Assembly (NCBI GenBank): GCA_041920215.1
Contig: JAYRSJ010000022.1
Coordinates: forward strand, 1-64,000
Reading direction: 5' to 3'
Length of the DNA: 64,000 nt
From: JAYRSJ01 sp041920215
Lineage (GTDB): Bacteria; Pseudomonadota; Gammaproteobacteria; Burkholderiales; Burkholderiaceae_C
Under the pieces are notes generated by a model, which had not been told where the DNA came from, ran no database searches, and worked only from the letters and a program-made list of their open reading frames with translations. Positions 47,337 through 56,108 of the stretch are shown here, piece after piece. Made by a program: the position numbers and the translations under genes. Numbering within the stretch: the first letter of the stretch is position 1; every line of letters starts with the position of its first letter.

Positions 47337-47373
47337 CAAGCCCCCGCGGGCCTGCGGGGCCGGCGGGGGCTTG
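47337..47373. terminator. strong hairpin between convergent mgsA and PEP-CTERM genes
   Basis: Perfect 11-bp stem CAAGCCCCCGC / GCGGGGGCTTG with a 15-base GC-rich loop. It starts nine bases after the mgsA stop and 34 bases after the stop of the opposing gene. There is no clear T-tract on either side, so it may act as a bidirectional barrier rather than a classical terminator. Confidence 0.65.
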
Positions 47374-47406
47374 GCCGGTTCGGGCGGGTAGTCGCCGCCT
47401 GGGGTT

Positions 47407-48078
47407 TCAGCGGCTGCGACGGCGGCGCGCGGCGCCCAGGCCCAGCAGGGCCAGACCGGCCAGGGCCAGGCTGCCCGGCTCGGGCACGGTATTGCCGTTG
47501 TTGCTGGCGTTGCCGCTCAGCGTGAAGCCGGCGCTGGTGCCGCGGTGGAAGGTATTGCCCTGCTGGTACAGATTGCCGCCACCGCCCAGGTAGCCGTTCA
47601 CCGCCAGATTGCTGCTGCTGTAGAAGCTGACGTAGTAGGTGCCGGCCGCCAGGTTCAGGCCGCTGACATCGTCGGTCGAGGCGATCAGCGATGCGTAGTT
47701 GGCGCCCGGGATGGCGGTGGACTGGAATCCGGCCGCAGCGATGGTCTGACTGAAGATCTCAGTCTCGGGCAGATTGCCGCCGCCGACGGACCAGACCGAG
47801 AAATTGATGCTGGCCGGCCAGTAGGGTGCCTGGCCGTACAGCGAAACGCTGAAGCCGTCGATGCTGGTGGCATTGCCCAGCGTGAACTTGTCGAAGATGC
47901 GGTAAGCGCCGCCGCAGCTGCTGCACCAGCCATAGGTGCTGATCTTGCTGACATCGTTCAGGTCCGGGATGGACTGGAACACCACGCCGGCCGAGGCGGC
48001 CTGCGACAGGGCGAAGGCGGCAGCGGCAAAGCCGGTGCGCAGGCTGAGGTTCAGGACGGTGCTCAGGGGACGGCTCAT
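47407..48078 (-). CDS. PEP-CTERM sorting-domain protein with sigma-54 promoter
   Basis: 223 residues. The ATG follows GGAG at seven bases; an ATG four codons earlier is less likely. Signal peptide (cleavage near AASAGV), a beta-sandwich-like domain with a Cys pair (YGWCSSCGG), and a C-terminal VPEPGSLALAGLALLGLGAARRRR: canonical PEP motif, helix and Arg cluster. It would be exported and processed by an exosortase encoded elsewhere. A good -24/-12 promoter precedes it, as described for PEP-CTERM genes controlled by PrsK/PrsR. Confidence 0.94.
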   Translation of the reverse strand: MSRPLSTVLNLSLRTGFAAAAFALSQAASAGVVFQSIPDLNDVSKISTYGWCSSCGGAYRIFDKFTLGNATSIDGFSVSLYGQAPYWPASINFSVWSVGGGNLPETEIFSQTIAAAGFQSTAIPGANYASLIASTDDVSGLNLAAGTYYVSFYSSSNLAVNGYLGGGGNLYQQGNTFHRGTSAGFTLSGNASNNGNTVPEPGSLALAGLALLGLGAARRRRSR

Positions 48079-48114
48079 ACAAGGCTCCACAAACTAGGGG
48101 GGTATGCCTTCATA

Positions 48115-48131
48115 AAGCAAGCCGCAGGCCA
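48115..48131 (-). promoter_or_regulatory. sigma-54 (-24/-12) promoter
   Basis: Minus strand TGGCCTG-CGGC-TTGCT agrees with the consensus TGGCACG-N4-TTGCW at 10 of 12 defined positions, with the required GG and GC exactly 10 bases apart. The expected transcript start leaves a leader of roughly 25-30 bases containing the GGAG ribosome site. Confidence 0.75.
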
Positions 48132-48172
48132 GGTGCTGGCAATCGATAAAATTCAAGGACTTACCGCGACAT

Positions 48173-48190
48173 GTAACCCAAACAGGTTAC
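48173..48190. promoter_or_regulatory. GTAACC...GGTTAC inverted repeat upstream of the sigma-54 promoter
   Basis: Perfect 6-bp arms around CAAACA, about 40-60 bp upstream of the -24 element. That is closer than most enhancer sites of sigma-54 activators, but is a candidate activator site. It lies in an AT-richer 169-bp intergenic region shared with the end of the radical SAM gene. Confidence 0.45.
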
Positions 48191-48247
48191 GCACTGTCAA
48201 GTTTCCCGACAGAATCTGCGCGCCACCACCGGCCTCAGCCTCCCGCT

Positions 48248-50176
48248 TCAGCCGGCTGCCGCCAGCGCCCGGGCGATGCGCTGCCGGCCCACGGTGGGCT
48301 TGGGTACCTTGATGTCGAACCAGCTGCGCACGTCCTGCTCCAGGCCGATGCCGTGCATGTAGTTGTAGATGGCTTTCTTCAGCGCGCGGCCCAGCCGGTC
48401 ATGGTCGACCCCGGTGGGGTCGATGAAGCCGACATCGTTCCTCGCAAACACTTTGAGATCCGGGCTGGCGGGCAGCGGCAGCAGCTGCACGCCATAGGCC
48501 TCGGGGTTCATGCCCACCGGCGAATGCACGGTGCAGGCGAAGCGGTGGAAGAAGCCGCTGTGGATGCAGCCGTTCTCGAACAGCTGGCGCACATACTCCA
48601 GCGCATCCACCGTGTCCTGCACCGTCTGGGTCGGGAAGCCATACATCAGATAGGCATGCACCAGCACGCCCGCATCGGCGAAGCCCTTGGTGACCCGCGC
48701 CACCTGCTCGACCGAGACCCCCTTCTTCATCAGCTGCAAGAGCCTGTCCGAGGCCACCTCCAGCCCGCCCGAGATCGCGATGCAGCCGCTGTCGGCCAGC
48801 TGCTGGCACAGCTCGGGCGTGAAGGTCTTCTCGAAGCGGATATTGCCCCACCAGCTGATCGCGGTGCCGCGGCGCTGCAGCTCGGCGGCCAGCGCCTTCA
48901 GCGATTTCGGCGGCGCCGCCTCGTCGACCAGGTGAAAGCCGGTCTGGCCGGTCTCGGCGACGATCGCTTCGATGCGGTCCACCAGCGTCTGGGCCGAGGC
49001 CGCGTCATAGCGCGAGATGTAGTCCAGCGAGACATCGCAGAAGCTGCACTTCTTCCAGTAGCAGCCGTGCGCCACGGTCAGCTTGTTCCAGCGTCCATCG
49101 CTCCACAGCCGGTTCATCGGGTTCAGCATGTCCAGCAGCGACAGGTATTTGTCCAGCGGCAGGCCGTCCCAGGTGGGCGTGCCGACCTGCTCGAAGGGGA
49201 TGTCGGGCTCGATGAAGTTGATGTACTTCACCGCGTCGGACTCGCGCACAAAGGTCCGCACCAGGCGCTGCTGCGAGCGCTGGCCCGCTATGTGCTCCAG
49301 CAGGGCCAGCAGCGGGCGCTCGCCGGCATCGAGCGTGATGAAGTCGACGAAGTCGAACAGGCGCGGCTCGCCGAGCTCGCGCAGCTCGGTGTTGACGAAG
49401 CCGCCCCCCAGAACGATCTTGATCGCCGGGCTGTGGGCCTTGATGGTCTGGGCGATGCGCAGCGCCGCATAGACGGCGCCGGGGAAGGGCACCGACAGCA
49501 GCACGAGCAGGGGCCGGTGGCGCTCGATGGCTGCGAGGGTCAGGTCTTGCAGCAGGCTGTCCACCAGGTTCGGCGGTGCCGCCAGGGCCTTGGCCAGGGG
49601 CTCGAAGCTGGGCTGGGCGGCAGCCAGTTTCTCGGCGTAGCGGACGAACTCGAAGCGTTCGTCCACCGCGTCGCGCAGCACATCGGCCAGGTCGTTCAGA
49701 TACAGCGTGGCCAGATGGCGGGCCCGGTCCTGCAGGCCCAGGGCGCCGAAGGCCCAGGCCAGCGGGTCGCCGCCGTCCTCATCCAGATAGGCGTCCAGCG
49801 TCTCGAAGCGGCTGCCCTCGGGCAGGAAGGCGCGGGTGTTGATGCGGTGGGCCAGCGTCGCGTCGCCACCCTGCAGAAAGCGGATCACCGGCGCGATCGT
49901 CGCGGCATAGCGCTCGTACTGGGCTGCGAAGCCGCGCACCTGGGCCGAGCGCTGCGCCTCGGGCTGCCGCTGCACGGCCGCATGCAGGCGGTCCAGCCCC
50001 TCGGGCGAGAACAGCGCCAGCATCAGGGCCAGCGCCAGGTCTTCCTGCACCGCCGGGATCTGGCGCGAGCGCAGAAAGCCGGTCAGATAGGCGGTCGAGG
50101 GGTAGGGCGTGTTGAGCTGGGTCATCGGCGGGATGAGGCTCAGCACGCGCGGCGGGGCTGCAGGGGGCGTGGACAT
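48248..50176 (-). CDS. B12-binding radical SAM protein
   Basis: 642 residues. Residues about 190-310 look like a cobalamin-binding Rossmann domain (LLVLLSVPFPGAVYAALRIAQTI, then IVLGGGFVNTELREL). The radical SAM motif is AHGCYWKKCSFCDVSLD with Cys372, 377 and 380, spacing CX4CX2C instead of CX3CX2C. Downstream are typical barrel strands (GFHLVDEAAPPKSL, CIAISGGLEVASDRLLQLMKKG, VHAYLMYGFPTQT). Such enzymes carry out methylations or other difficult C-H chemistry; the substrate is unknown. An earlier ATG (50212) and a later one near MTQLNTPYP are possible starts. Confidence 0.9.
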   Translation of the reverse strand: MSTPPAAPPRVLSLIPPMTQLNTPYPSTAYLTGFLRSRQIPAVQEDLALALMLALFSPEGLDRLHAAVQRQPEAQRSAQVRGFAAQYERYAATIAPVIRFLQGGDATLAHRINTRAFLPEGSRFETLDAYLDEDGGDPLAWAFGALGLQDRARHLATLYLNDLADVLRDAVDERFEFVRYAEKLAAAQPSFEPLAKALAAPPNLVDSLLQDLTLAAIERHRPLLVLLSVPFPGAVYAALRIAQTIKAHSPAIKIVLGGGFVNTELRELGEPRLFDFVDFITLDAGERPLLALLEHIAGQRSQQRLVRTFVRESDAVKYINFIEPDIPFEQVGTPTWDGLPLDKYLSLLDMLNPMNRLWSDGRWNKLTVAHGCYWKKCSFCDVSLDYISRYDAASAQTLVDRIEAIVAETGQTGFHLVDEAAPPKSLKALAAELQRRGTAISWWGNIRFEKTFTPELCQQLADSGCIAISGGLEVASDRLLQLMKKGVSVEQVARVTKGFADAGVLVHAYLMYGFPTQTVQDTVDALEYVRQLFENGCIHSGFFHRFACTVHSPVGMNPEAYGVQLLPLPASPDLKVFARNDVGFIDPTGVDHDRLGRALKKAIYNYMHGIGLEQDVRSWFDIKVPKPTVGRQRIARALAAAG

Positions 50177-50288
50177 GGGCGGTGTGGCGGGCAGGGCCCA
50201 GGATTGTGCCAAGCCCGCTCGACCGATGCGCGCTTGCCTCAGAATGGCCCCGAGGCGGCGCCCCCTGCGCTGCAGCGAGGATGCGTCG

Positions 50289-51632
50289 ATGGCTGTCGCG
50301 AATGCCGAGGATCTGAGCCAGCGTTTTGCCCGTGAGGGCGTGCGCGATGTGGAATGCCTGTTCCCCGATGTCTCGGGCTATCCGCGCGGCAAGCTGATGC
50401 CGGCCGCCGCCTATGCCGCCGGCCAGGAGCTGCGCATCGCGCAGGCGATACCGATGCAATGCGTCACCGGCGACTATTCCTACGACCCCATCTTTCCCGA
50501 CGCCGACCCCGATGTGCGGCTGCGCCCCGACCCGGCTACGCTGCGGCCGGTGCCCTGGAGCAGCCAGCCGCGCTATCTGGCCATTCATGACTGCCTGGAA
50601 CTGGACGGCCGGCTGTGCAACTTCGCGCCGCGTTCGGTGCTGCAGCAGGTGCTGGCGCGCTATGCCGCGCGCGGGCTGCGGCCGGTGGTGGCGCCGGAGA
50701 TCGAGTTCTATCTGTGTGCCGCCAGCAGCGATCCGGCCCAGCCGCTGCAGGCGCCGCGCGGCCGCGGCGGCCGGGCCGAGGCCGGCGCCTCGGCCTTCAG
50801 CCTGAACCAGCTCAACGAGCTGGCGCCGTTCTGGGACGAGTTCCATACGGCGCTGGACCGGCTGGGCGTGGGCGGCGACACCTGGATCCACGAGGTGGGC
50901 CTGAGCCAGTACGAGATCAATCTGCGCCATGGCGAGCCCCTGGCCCTGGCCGATCAGGCCTTTCTCTTCAAGTACGCGGCCAAGGAGGTGGCGCTCAAGC
51001 ATGGGCTCAATGCGGTCTTCATGGCCAAGCCGCTGGCCGGCCAGGCCGGCAGCTCCATGCATCTGCACCAGAGCCTGCTCGATGCGCAGGGCCGCAATGC
51101 CTTCAGCGCGGCGGACGGCGCGGCGAGCCCGCTGTTCGGCCCCTTCATCGCCGGCCTGCAGCGCTACAGCGCCGAGCTGATGCTGATCTATGCGCCGCAT
51201 ATCAACTCCTACCGCCGCTATATCAAGGGCAGCCAGGCACCGATCAATCTGCACTGGGGCCACGACAACCGCAGCACCGGCCTGCGCGTGCCGGCCAGCG
51301 AGCCGGCGGCGCGCCGGGTCGAGAACCGCATCGCCGGGGCCGACGCCAACCCCTATCTGGCCATCGCCGCCTCGCTGGCCGCCGGCCTGGCCGGCATCGA
51401 GGAAGGCCTGCAGCCCGATGCTCCGCTGGCGGGCAATGCCCATGAGCAGCGCCATGCGCTGGCACGCAGCTTTCTCGCCGCCCATCAGTGCATGAGCGAG
51501 AGCGCCGCCGCGCCGCGCCTGCTGGGCGCCGACTTCGTTCACGCCTACCTGGCGGTCAAGGCGCTGGAGCACGACAGCTATCTGGCCGAGATCAGCGCCT
51601 GGGAGCGGCGCTTTCTGTTGCCCATGGTCTGA
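50289..51632 (+). CDS. glutamine-synthetase-family ligase (gamma-glutamylpolyamine-synthetase-like)
   Basis: 447 residues; ATG preceded by GCGAGG. N-terminal beta-grasp (FPDVSGYPRGKLMPA) and catalytic GS domain with VAPEIEFYL, AGSSMHLHQSLLD, the NLHWGHDNRSTGLRVP ATP/glutamate segment and ENRIAGADANPYLA. It lacks the adenylylation-loop context of GlnA, and fits PuuA-type enzymes that join glutamate to amines such as putrescine. No other polyamine genes are near. Divergent from the radical SAM gene with 112 bp between starts. Confidence 0.91.
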   Translation: MAVANAEDLSQRFAREGVRDVECLFPDVSGYPRGKLMPAAAYAAGQELRIAQAIPMQCVTGDYSYDPIFPDADPDVRLRPDPATLRPVPWSSQPRYLAIHDCLELDGRLCNFAPRSVLQQVLARYAARGLRPVVAPEIEFYLCAASSDPAQPLQAPRGRGGRAEAGASAFSLNQLNELAPFWDEFHTALDRLGVGGDTWIHEVGLSQYEINLRHGEPLALADQAFLFKYAAKEVALKHGLNAVFMAKPLAGQAGSSMHLHQSLLDAQGRNAFSAADGAASPLFGPFIAGLQRYSAELMLIYAPHINSYRRYIKGSQAPINLHWGHDNRSTGLRVPASEPAARRVENRIAGADANPYLAIAASLAAGLAGIEEGLQPDAPLAGNAHEQRHALARSFLAAHQCMSESAAAPRLLGADFVHAYLAVKALEHDSYLAEISAWERRFLLPMV

Positions 51633-51708
51633 GAGGGCTGGCCTTGACTCTGGAGCGGCTACATGCTTTTCAATCCAGCCCTACGTTGATCACCCAAGGA
51701 TTCCTGCG

Positions 51709-52359
51709 ATGAGTGCCTCCTGCCACGGCGACCACTGCCACGCCACCGAAGCCGCCACCACCAGCCCGCGCTACCGCCGCGTGCTGTGGGCAGCGCTGTG
51801 GATCAATGCCCTGATGTTCGCGGTGGAGATCGTCGGCGGCCTGCAGTCGGGTTCGGTCTCGCTGCTGGCCGATGCAGTGGATTTCTTCGGCGATGCGGCC
51901 AATTACGCGATCTCGCTGGTGGTGCTGGGTGCCGCGCTGGCCTGGCGCGCCCGGGCCGCGCTGTTCAAGGGCCTCAGCATGGGCGCCTTTGGCGTCTTTG
52001 TGCTGGGCCGCACGCTCTGGGGTGTCTATACCGGCACCCCTCCCGAGCCACTGACCATGGGCCTGGTCGGCGCGCTGGCCCTGCTGGCCAATGTCTCGGT
52101 CGCGGTGATGCTGTATGCCTGGCGCGAGGGCGATGCCAATATGCGCTCGGTCTGGCTGTGCAGCCGCAATGATGCGATCGGCAACGGGGCGGTGATGATC
52201 GCTGCGCTGGGCGTGTTCGGTAGCGGCAGCGCCTGGCCCGATCTGCTGGTGGCGGCGGTGATGGCCGGCCTGGCGCTGAGCGCGGCGCGCTCGGTCATCG
52301 TCCAGGCGCGCGCCGAGCTGGCCGAGGCCGGCCAGGCCGGTCCCTCGCACGCGCAATGA
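51709..52359 (+). CDS. short CDF-like cation transporter
   Basis: 216 residues. Cys/His-rich start (CHGDHCHA), then six predicted helices. Family metal-site segments are present: SGSVSLLADAVDFFGDAANY in helix 2 and LCSRNDAIGNGAVM in helix 5, which has Asn-Asp where CDF proteins often have His-x3-Asp. The C-terminal cytoplasmic domain of about 90 residues found in most CDF exporters is absent. Probably a membrane metal transporter of the short class. Confidence 0.87.
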   Translation: MSASCHGDHCHATEAATTSPRYRRVLWAALWINALMFAVEIVGGLQSGSVSLLADAVDFFGDAANYAISLVVLGAALAWRARAALFKGLSMGAFGVFVLGRTLWGVYTGTPPEPLTMGLVGALALLANVSVAVMLYAWREGDANMRSVWLCSRNDAIGNGAVMIAALGVFGSGSAWPDLLVAAVMAGLALSAARSVIVQARAELAEAGQAGPSHAQ

Positions 52360-52386
52360 GACGCGCAGAGACGCACAGTAAGAGGG

Positions 52387-53100
52387 TCAGCAGCCCAGCC
52401 GCTGTGCCAGGTCCAGCAGATCGGCGGCCGCCCAGTCGACCGGCACCGCGGGCCCCCGCTCGCCCAGGCCGGGGCCGCATTCGTCGGGCCGGGCGATATG
52501 GGCGGTGCGCAAGCCCGCGGCGGCGGCCGCGGCCAGATCGCTGGAATGGGCCGCCACCATCAGCACCTGTTCGGGCCGCAGATCGAAGGCGCTGACCGCC
52601 GCCTGATAGACCGCCGGCTTGGGCTTGTAGTCGCGCGCCAGCTCGGCGCCCAGCACGGCATCCCAGTGCCAGCCGTTGTGCCGCGCCAGATCGACCATCA
52701 GCGAGATATTGCCGTTCGAGCAGGGCGCCAGCCGGAAGTGGGGGCGCAGCCGCGCCAGGGCCTGGCCCACCTCGGGCCAGGCGGCGAGCCGGTGCCAGGC
52801 GAGGTTGAGCTGCTGGCGCGTTGCCTCGTCCACCCGTGGACCCAACCCCAGGCGCTGCAGCACAAGGTCCAGATTGCGCCGGTGCAGCGCATCGAGCTTG
52901 CAGAAGGCCAGCTCACCGCTGCGCACCGCCTCCATCGCGCCCTGGTACTCGCCGCGCCAGGCGTCGGCAAAGCCTGGCCAGTCGAGCTCCAGGCCCAGCG
53001 GGGCCAGTGTTTGCCGGGCCGCGCGGGCGATGCTGCTGCGCCAGTCGACCAGGGTACCGAAGACATCGAAGATCAGAGCTTGCACGGCGGCATCCTTCAT
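52387..53100 (-). CDS. haloacid dehalogenase type II (HAD superfamily)
   Basis: 237 residues, the usual length for L-2-haloacid dehalogenases. Nucleophile Asp in LIFDVFGTLVDWR, substrate-contact Ser in APCSNGN, Lys in YKPKPAVYQ, and VAAHSSDLAAA as motif III/IV. Such enzymes hydrolyse short 2-haloacids; related HADs act on phosphates, so the substrate is not certain. It converges with the CDF-like gene, 27 bp apart. Confidence 0.91.
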   Translation of the reverse strand: MKDAAVQALIFDVFGTLVDWRSSIARAARQTLAPLGLELDWPGFADAWRGEYQGAMEAVRSGELAFCKLDALHRRNLDLVLQRLGLGPRVDEATRQQLNLAWHRLAAWPEVGQALARLRPHFRLAPCSNGNISLMVDLARHNGWHWDAVLGAELARDYKPKPAVYQAAVSAFDLRPEQVLMVAAHSSDLAAAAAAGLRTAHIARPDECGPGLGERGPAVPVDWAAADLLDLAQRLGC

Positions 53101-53201
53101 GGCGTCACACTCCGGGGCGTCAGCATAGCCTTGGCGGCAACCTTGCTGGCATCATCGCGCCGACGACAGACGATCAGCACGCCGGCGGGGAGGCCTGAGC
53201 G

Positions 53202-54176
53202 ATGAACACCCGGGAGACGATCAACGAACTGGCCGCTCGCCACGGCCTGGGCGCGGACCCGCTGCGGGCGCTGCTGCGCCTGGCGGGCCTGGACGCGCAG
53301 CCTGAGGGTTTGGCGCGCCGGCTGCCGCGCAGCGTGGCCCTGCTGGGCGCGGCGCTGGCAGGCCTGGGCCTGCTGATGTGGGTGGCGGCCAACTGGGCCG
53401 AGCTGGGGCGCATGATGCGCTTCGCCCTGCTGCAGGCCCTGCTGCTCGCGGCCTGTCTGGGCGCTGCCGCCCGGCCGGCGGCACGCGCGCCACTGGCCCT
53501 GCTGGCCTTTCTGGCCACCGGTGCGCTGTTCGCCTATTTCGGCCAGACCTACCAGACCGGTGCCGATGCCTGGCAGCTCTTCGCGCTGTGGGCGTTGCTG
53601 GGCCTGCCGCTGGCGCTGGGGACGCGTTCCGATCTGCTGTGGGCGCCCTGGGCCCTGGTGGCCATGCTGGCCATCGTGCTGTGGACCCATACCCACAGCG
53701 GCTATCTGTGGCGGGTGACGCCGGACGAGCTGCGGGTGCATCTGATCGGCTTTGCGGCCATCCTGGCCTGCGGCATCGCGCTGAGCCCGGCCTTGCAGCG
53801 CCTCACCGGCGCTGGTGCCTGGGCCCTGCGCTGCCAGGTGCTGCTGGCGGTGGTGGCGATCAGCGCGGCCGGCCTGGCCGGCCTGTTCCACAGCCGGGTC
53901 GCGCCGCAGTATGGTCTGGCCCTGCTGGTGCTGGGCGCGGCTGCGGTGCTGCTGAGCAGCCGGCGCGGCTTCGAGGTCTTCGCGCTCAGTGCGGTGGCCC
54001 TGGCGCTGAACAGCCTGCTGGTGGGCGGCCTGGTGCGCCTGCTCTTCCATGAGCGGCGCAGCGGCGACCCGATCGGCGAACTGCTGCTGCTGGGGCTGTG
54101 CGCAGCCGGCCTACTGGCCGCCTCGGTGAGCCTGATCCTGAGACTGCAGCGCCGCAGTGTGGAGGGGCGGCCATGA
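53202..54176 (+). CDS. DUF2157 membrane protein
   Basis: 324 residues. A soluble N-terminal part (INELAARHGLGADPLRALLRLAGL) leads to about eight membrane helices. The loop FAYFGQTYQTGADAWQLFALWALLGLPLAL is the hallmark of DUF2157. Function unknown. It overlaps the next gene by ATGA. Confidence 0.88.
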   Translation: MNTRETINELAARHGLGADPLRALLRLAGLDAQPEGLARRLPRSVALLGAALAGLGLLMWVAANWAELGRMMRFALLQALLLAACLGAAARPAARAPLALLAFLATGALFAYFGQTYQTGADAWQLFALWALLGLPLALGTRSDLLWAPWALVAMLAIVLWTHTHSGYLWRVTPDELRVHLIGFAAILACGIALSPALQRLTGAGAWALRCQVLLAVVAISAAGLAGLFHSRVAPQYGLALLVLGAAAVLLSSRRGFEVFALSAVALALNSLLVGGLVRLLFHERRSGDPIGELLLLGLCAAGLLAASVSLILRLQRRSVEGRP

Positions 54177-55804
54177 GCAGCATCCCGCAATGGCTTGAAG
54201 CAGCGCGCCAGCAGGGCCTGCTGCCCGCTGACGCCAGCCCCGCTCCGGACCTCGGCCGGCCCTGGCCGGTGGTGCTGCTGACGGCGCTGGGGGCCTGGCT
54301 GGCGGCGATCCCGCTGCTGCTGATGCTGGGCATGCTGTTCGGCGATTTCCTCAGCGAGGAGATCGGCGCCTATCTGATCGGCGCCGCTTTGCTGGCGGCT
54401 TCCTTGCGCGGCCTGCGCCAGCCCGGCCTGGCGCTGTTCGTCGAGCAGCTGGCGGTCGTGGGCCTGCTGGTGGGCGGCGGCCTGCTGGTCTTCGGCCTGT
54501 TCCGCGATATGCCCGAACGCCTGGCCGCGTTGCTGAGCCTGGGGCTGGTGCTGGGCGTGGCCTGGATCAGCGCCCAGCGCTGGCTGCGGCCGCCGCTGGG
54601 CGCGGTGGCGGCCGGCTTGGCCGGCATGGCCCTGATGCCCTGGGACTGGCCCGAGGGCCTGGATGCGCTGCTGCGTCTGTGGTGGCTCAGCCATGGGCTG
54701 CTGGCGCTCTGGCTGCTGGCCCTGCTGCAGGGCTGGCGCGCCGGTCGGCATCTGGCGCTGCTGGACGCGCTGGCCACGGGCTGGGGCCTGGCGGTGCTGG
54801 CCCTGCTGGCCTGGCAGGCCGGTATGAGCCTGCTGGTGGGCGGCATGACGCCCTGGCTGACGCAGATGCTGGTCGAGCACCAAGCCCGGACGGCCCAGCG
54901 CGGCATCGCGTCGGTGGGCTGGCTGCTGCTGCCCTGGCTGTCGCTGGGCCTGGCGCTGGCGGCGGCGCTGTGGCTGGCACGGGCCTGGCCGGCGCTGCGG
55001 CGGCCGCTGGGCGCGCTGCTGGGCCTTGTGCTGGTGCTGCTGGCCGGTCTGCTGCCCACGCTGGGCGGCTGCCTGCTGGCGCTGGCGGTGCTGGCTGCAC
55101 AGCGGCGCTGGCGCCTGGCGGTGGCGGCAGCGCTGGCCGCGGCCTGGATCCTGGGCAGTTTCTACTACCAGCTGCACGGGTCGTTGGCCGACAAGGCGCT
55201 GTGGCTGCTGGGCCTGGGCGTGATGCTGGGGGGCGGGGCCTGGATCGCGCAGCGCCGCGATGCGGCCGCTGTGGCCGGCGGGGCCGTCGGCGCCGACCGG
55301 GCTGCCCAGGGCTGGCGTCGCCCGGCCCTGCTGGCGGCGGCCGGCCTCCTGGTGCTGCTGGTGGCCAATGGCGCGATCTGGCAGAAGGAGCGCCTGATCC
55401 GCGCGGGCCGGCCGGTCTTTGTGCCGCTGGCGCCGGCGGACCCGCGCTCGCTGATGCAGGGCGATTTCATGCGCCTGCGCTTTGCGCTGCCGGTGGGCGA
55501 GGCGCAGTCGCTGCTGGCCCGTGGCGCCGAGCGGCCGCGGGTGGTGGCGCGGCTCGATGCGCGCGGCGTGGCCCTTCTGTCGCGGCTGCACCGGCCCGGC
55601 GAGGCACTGGCCGCGGGCGAACTTCTGATCGAGCTGACGCCCAAGGACGGGGCCTGGACCCTGGTCAGCGATGCCTTTTTCTTCGAGGAGGGGCAGGGGC
55701 AGCGCTACGAGGCGGCGCGTTTCGGCGAGTTCCGCGTCGACGGCCAGGGCCGGGCCCTGCTGGTGGCGCTGGCGGATGAACAGCTGCGCCGCATCGCGCC
55801 TTGA
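54173..55804 (+). CDS. DUF4401 / GDYXXLXY-domain membrane protein
   Basis: 543 residues. About ten membrane helices (DUF4401-like) end near residue 395; the C-terminal domain of about 150 residues begins with WQKERLIRAGRPVFVPLAPADPRSLMQGDFMRLRF, whose GDFMRLRF matches the GDYxxLxY signature. In other genomes the two domains are often separate proteins encoded next to DUF2157, so this is a fusion. The partner gene overlaps by ATGA, and the two products probably form one envelope complex. Role unknown. Confidence 0.87.
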   Translation: MSSIPQWLEAARQQGLLPADASPAPDLGRPWPVVLLTALGAWLAAIPLLLMLGMLFGDFLSEEIGAYLIGAALLAASLRGLRQPGLALFVEQLAVVGLLVGGGLLVFGLFRDMPERLAALLSLGLVLGVAWISAQRWLRPPLGAVAAGLAGMALMPWDWPEGLDALLRLWWLSHGLLALWLLALLQGWRAGRHLALLDALATGWGLAVLALLAWQAGMSLLVGGMTPWLTQMLVEHQARTAQRGIASVGWLLLPWLSLGLALAAALWLARAWPALRRPLGALLGLVLVLLAGLLPTLGGCLLALAVLAAQRRWRLAVAAALAAAWILGSFYYQLHGSLADKALWLLGLGVMLGGGAWIAQRRDAAAVAGGAVGADRAAQGWRRPALLAAAGLLVLLVANGAIWQKERLIRAGRPVFVPLAPADPRSLMQGDFMRLRFALPVGEAQSLLARGAERPRVVARLDARGVALLSRLHRPGEALAAGELLIELTPKDGAWTLVSDAFFFEEGQGQRYEAARFGEFRVDGQGRALLVALADEQLRRIAP

Positions 55805-55811
55805 GCGCTGT

Positions 55812-56060
55812 TCAGGCCTGGGGCTCCATCAGCGCTATCAGTTCCTTGACGAAGTCCAGCGCCTCCTCGGGGCTGGCGAAGTAGTACTCGCCGCCCAGAT
55901 CGGCCACATCGCCCTGCGGGCCGATATGGACCACCGCCCAGCCTTCGGCACCGCCGCCGATCGCGCAGATGCCGAAGCTGCCGGGGGCCAGGCCTTGCGC
56001 CGAGCCGCTGGTGATAAAGATGTCGCGGCCCTGATGGGTCTGGTAGCGCTTCAAGGACAA
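55812..56060 (-). CDS. small hypothetical protein
   Basis: 82 residues from a TTG start; no in-frame ATG is available. Compact alpha/beta look: DIFITSGSAQGLAPGSFGICAIG, WAVVHIGPQGDVADLGGEYYFASPEEALDFVKELIALM. No signal peptide. Start uncertain: a second TTG two codons later also works, and both lie in or beside the inverted repeat at 56055-56093. No family recognised. Confidence 0.6.
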   Translation of the reverse strand: MSLKRYQTHQGRDIFITSGSAQGLAPGSFGICAIGGGAEGWAVVHIGPQGDVADLGGEYYFASPEEALDFVKELIALMEPQA

Positions 56061-56093
56061 TCGCCCCTCCCAACTGCAAAGGGGCGATTGTCC
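56055..56093. repeat. perfect 14-bp inverted repeat
   Basis: GGACAATCGCCCCT and AGGGGCGATTGTCC flank an 11-base loop. It covers the start of the small minus-strand gene and lies 15 bp before the plus-strand small gene. GACAAT, resembling a -10 hexamer, appears outward on both strands. It could be an operator for both or an mRNA hairpin controlling translation. Confidence 0.6.
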
Positions 56094-56108
56094 CCGAAAG
56101 CCCTGGCC

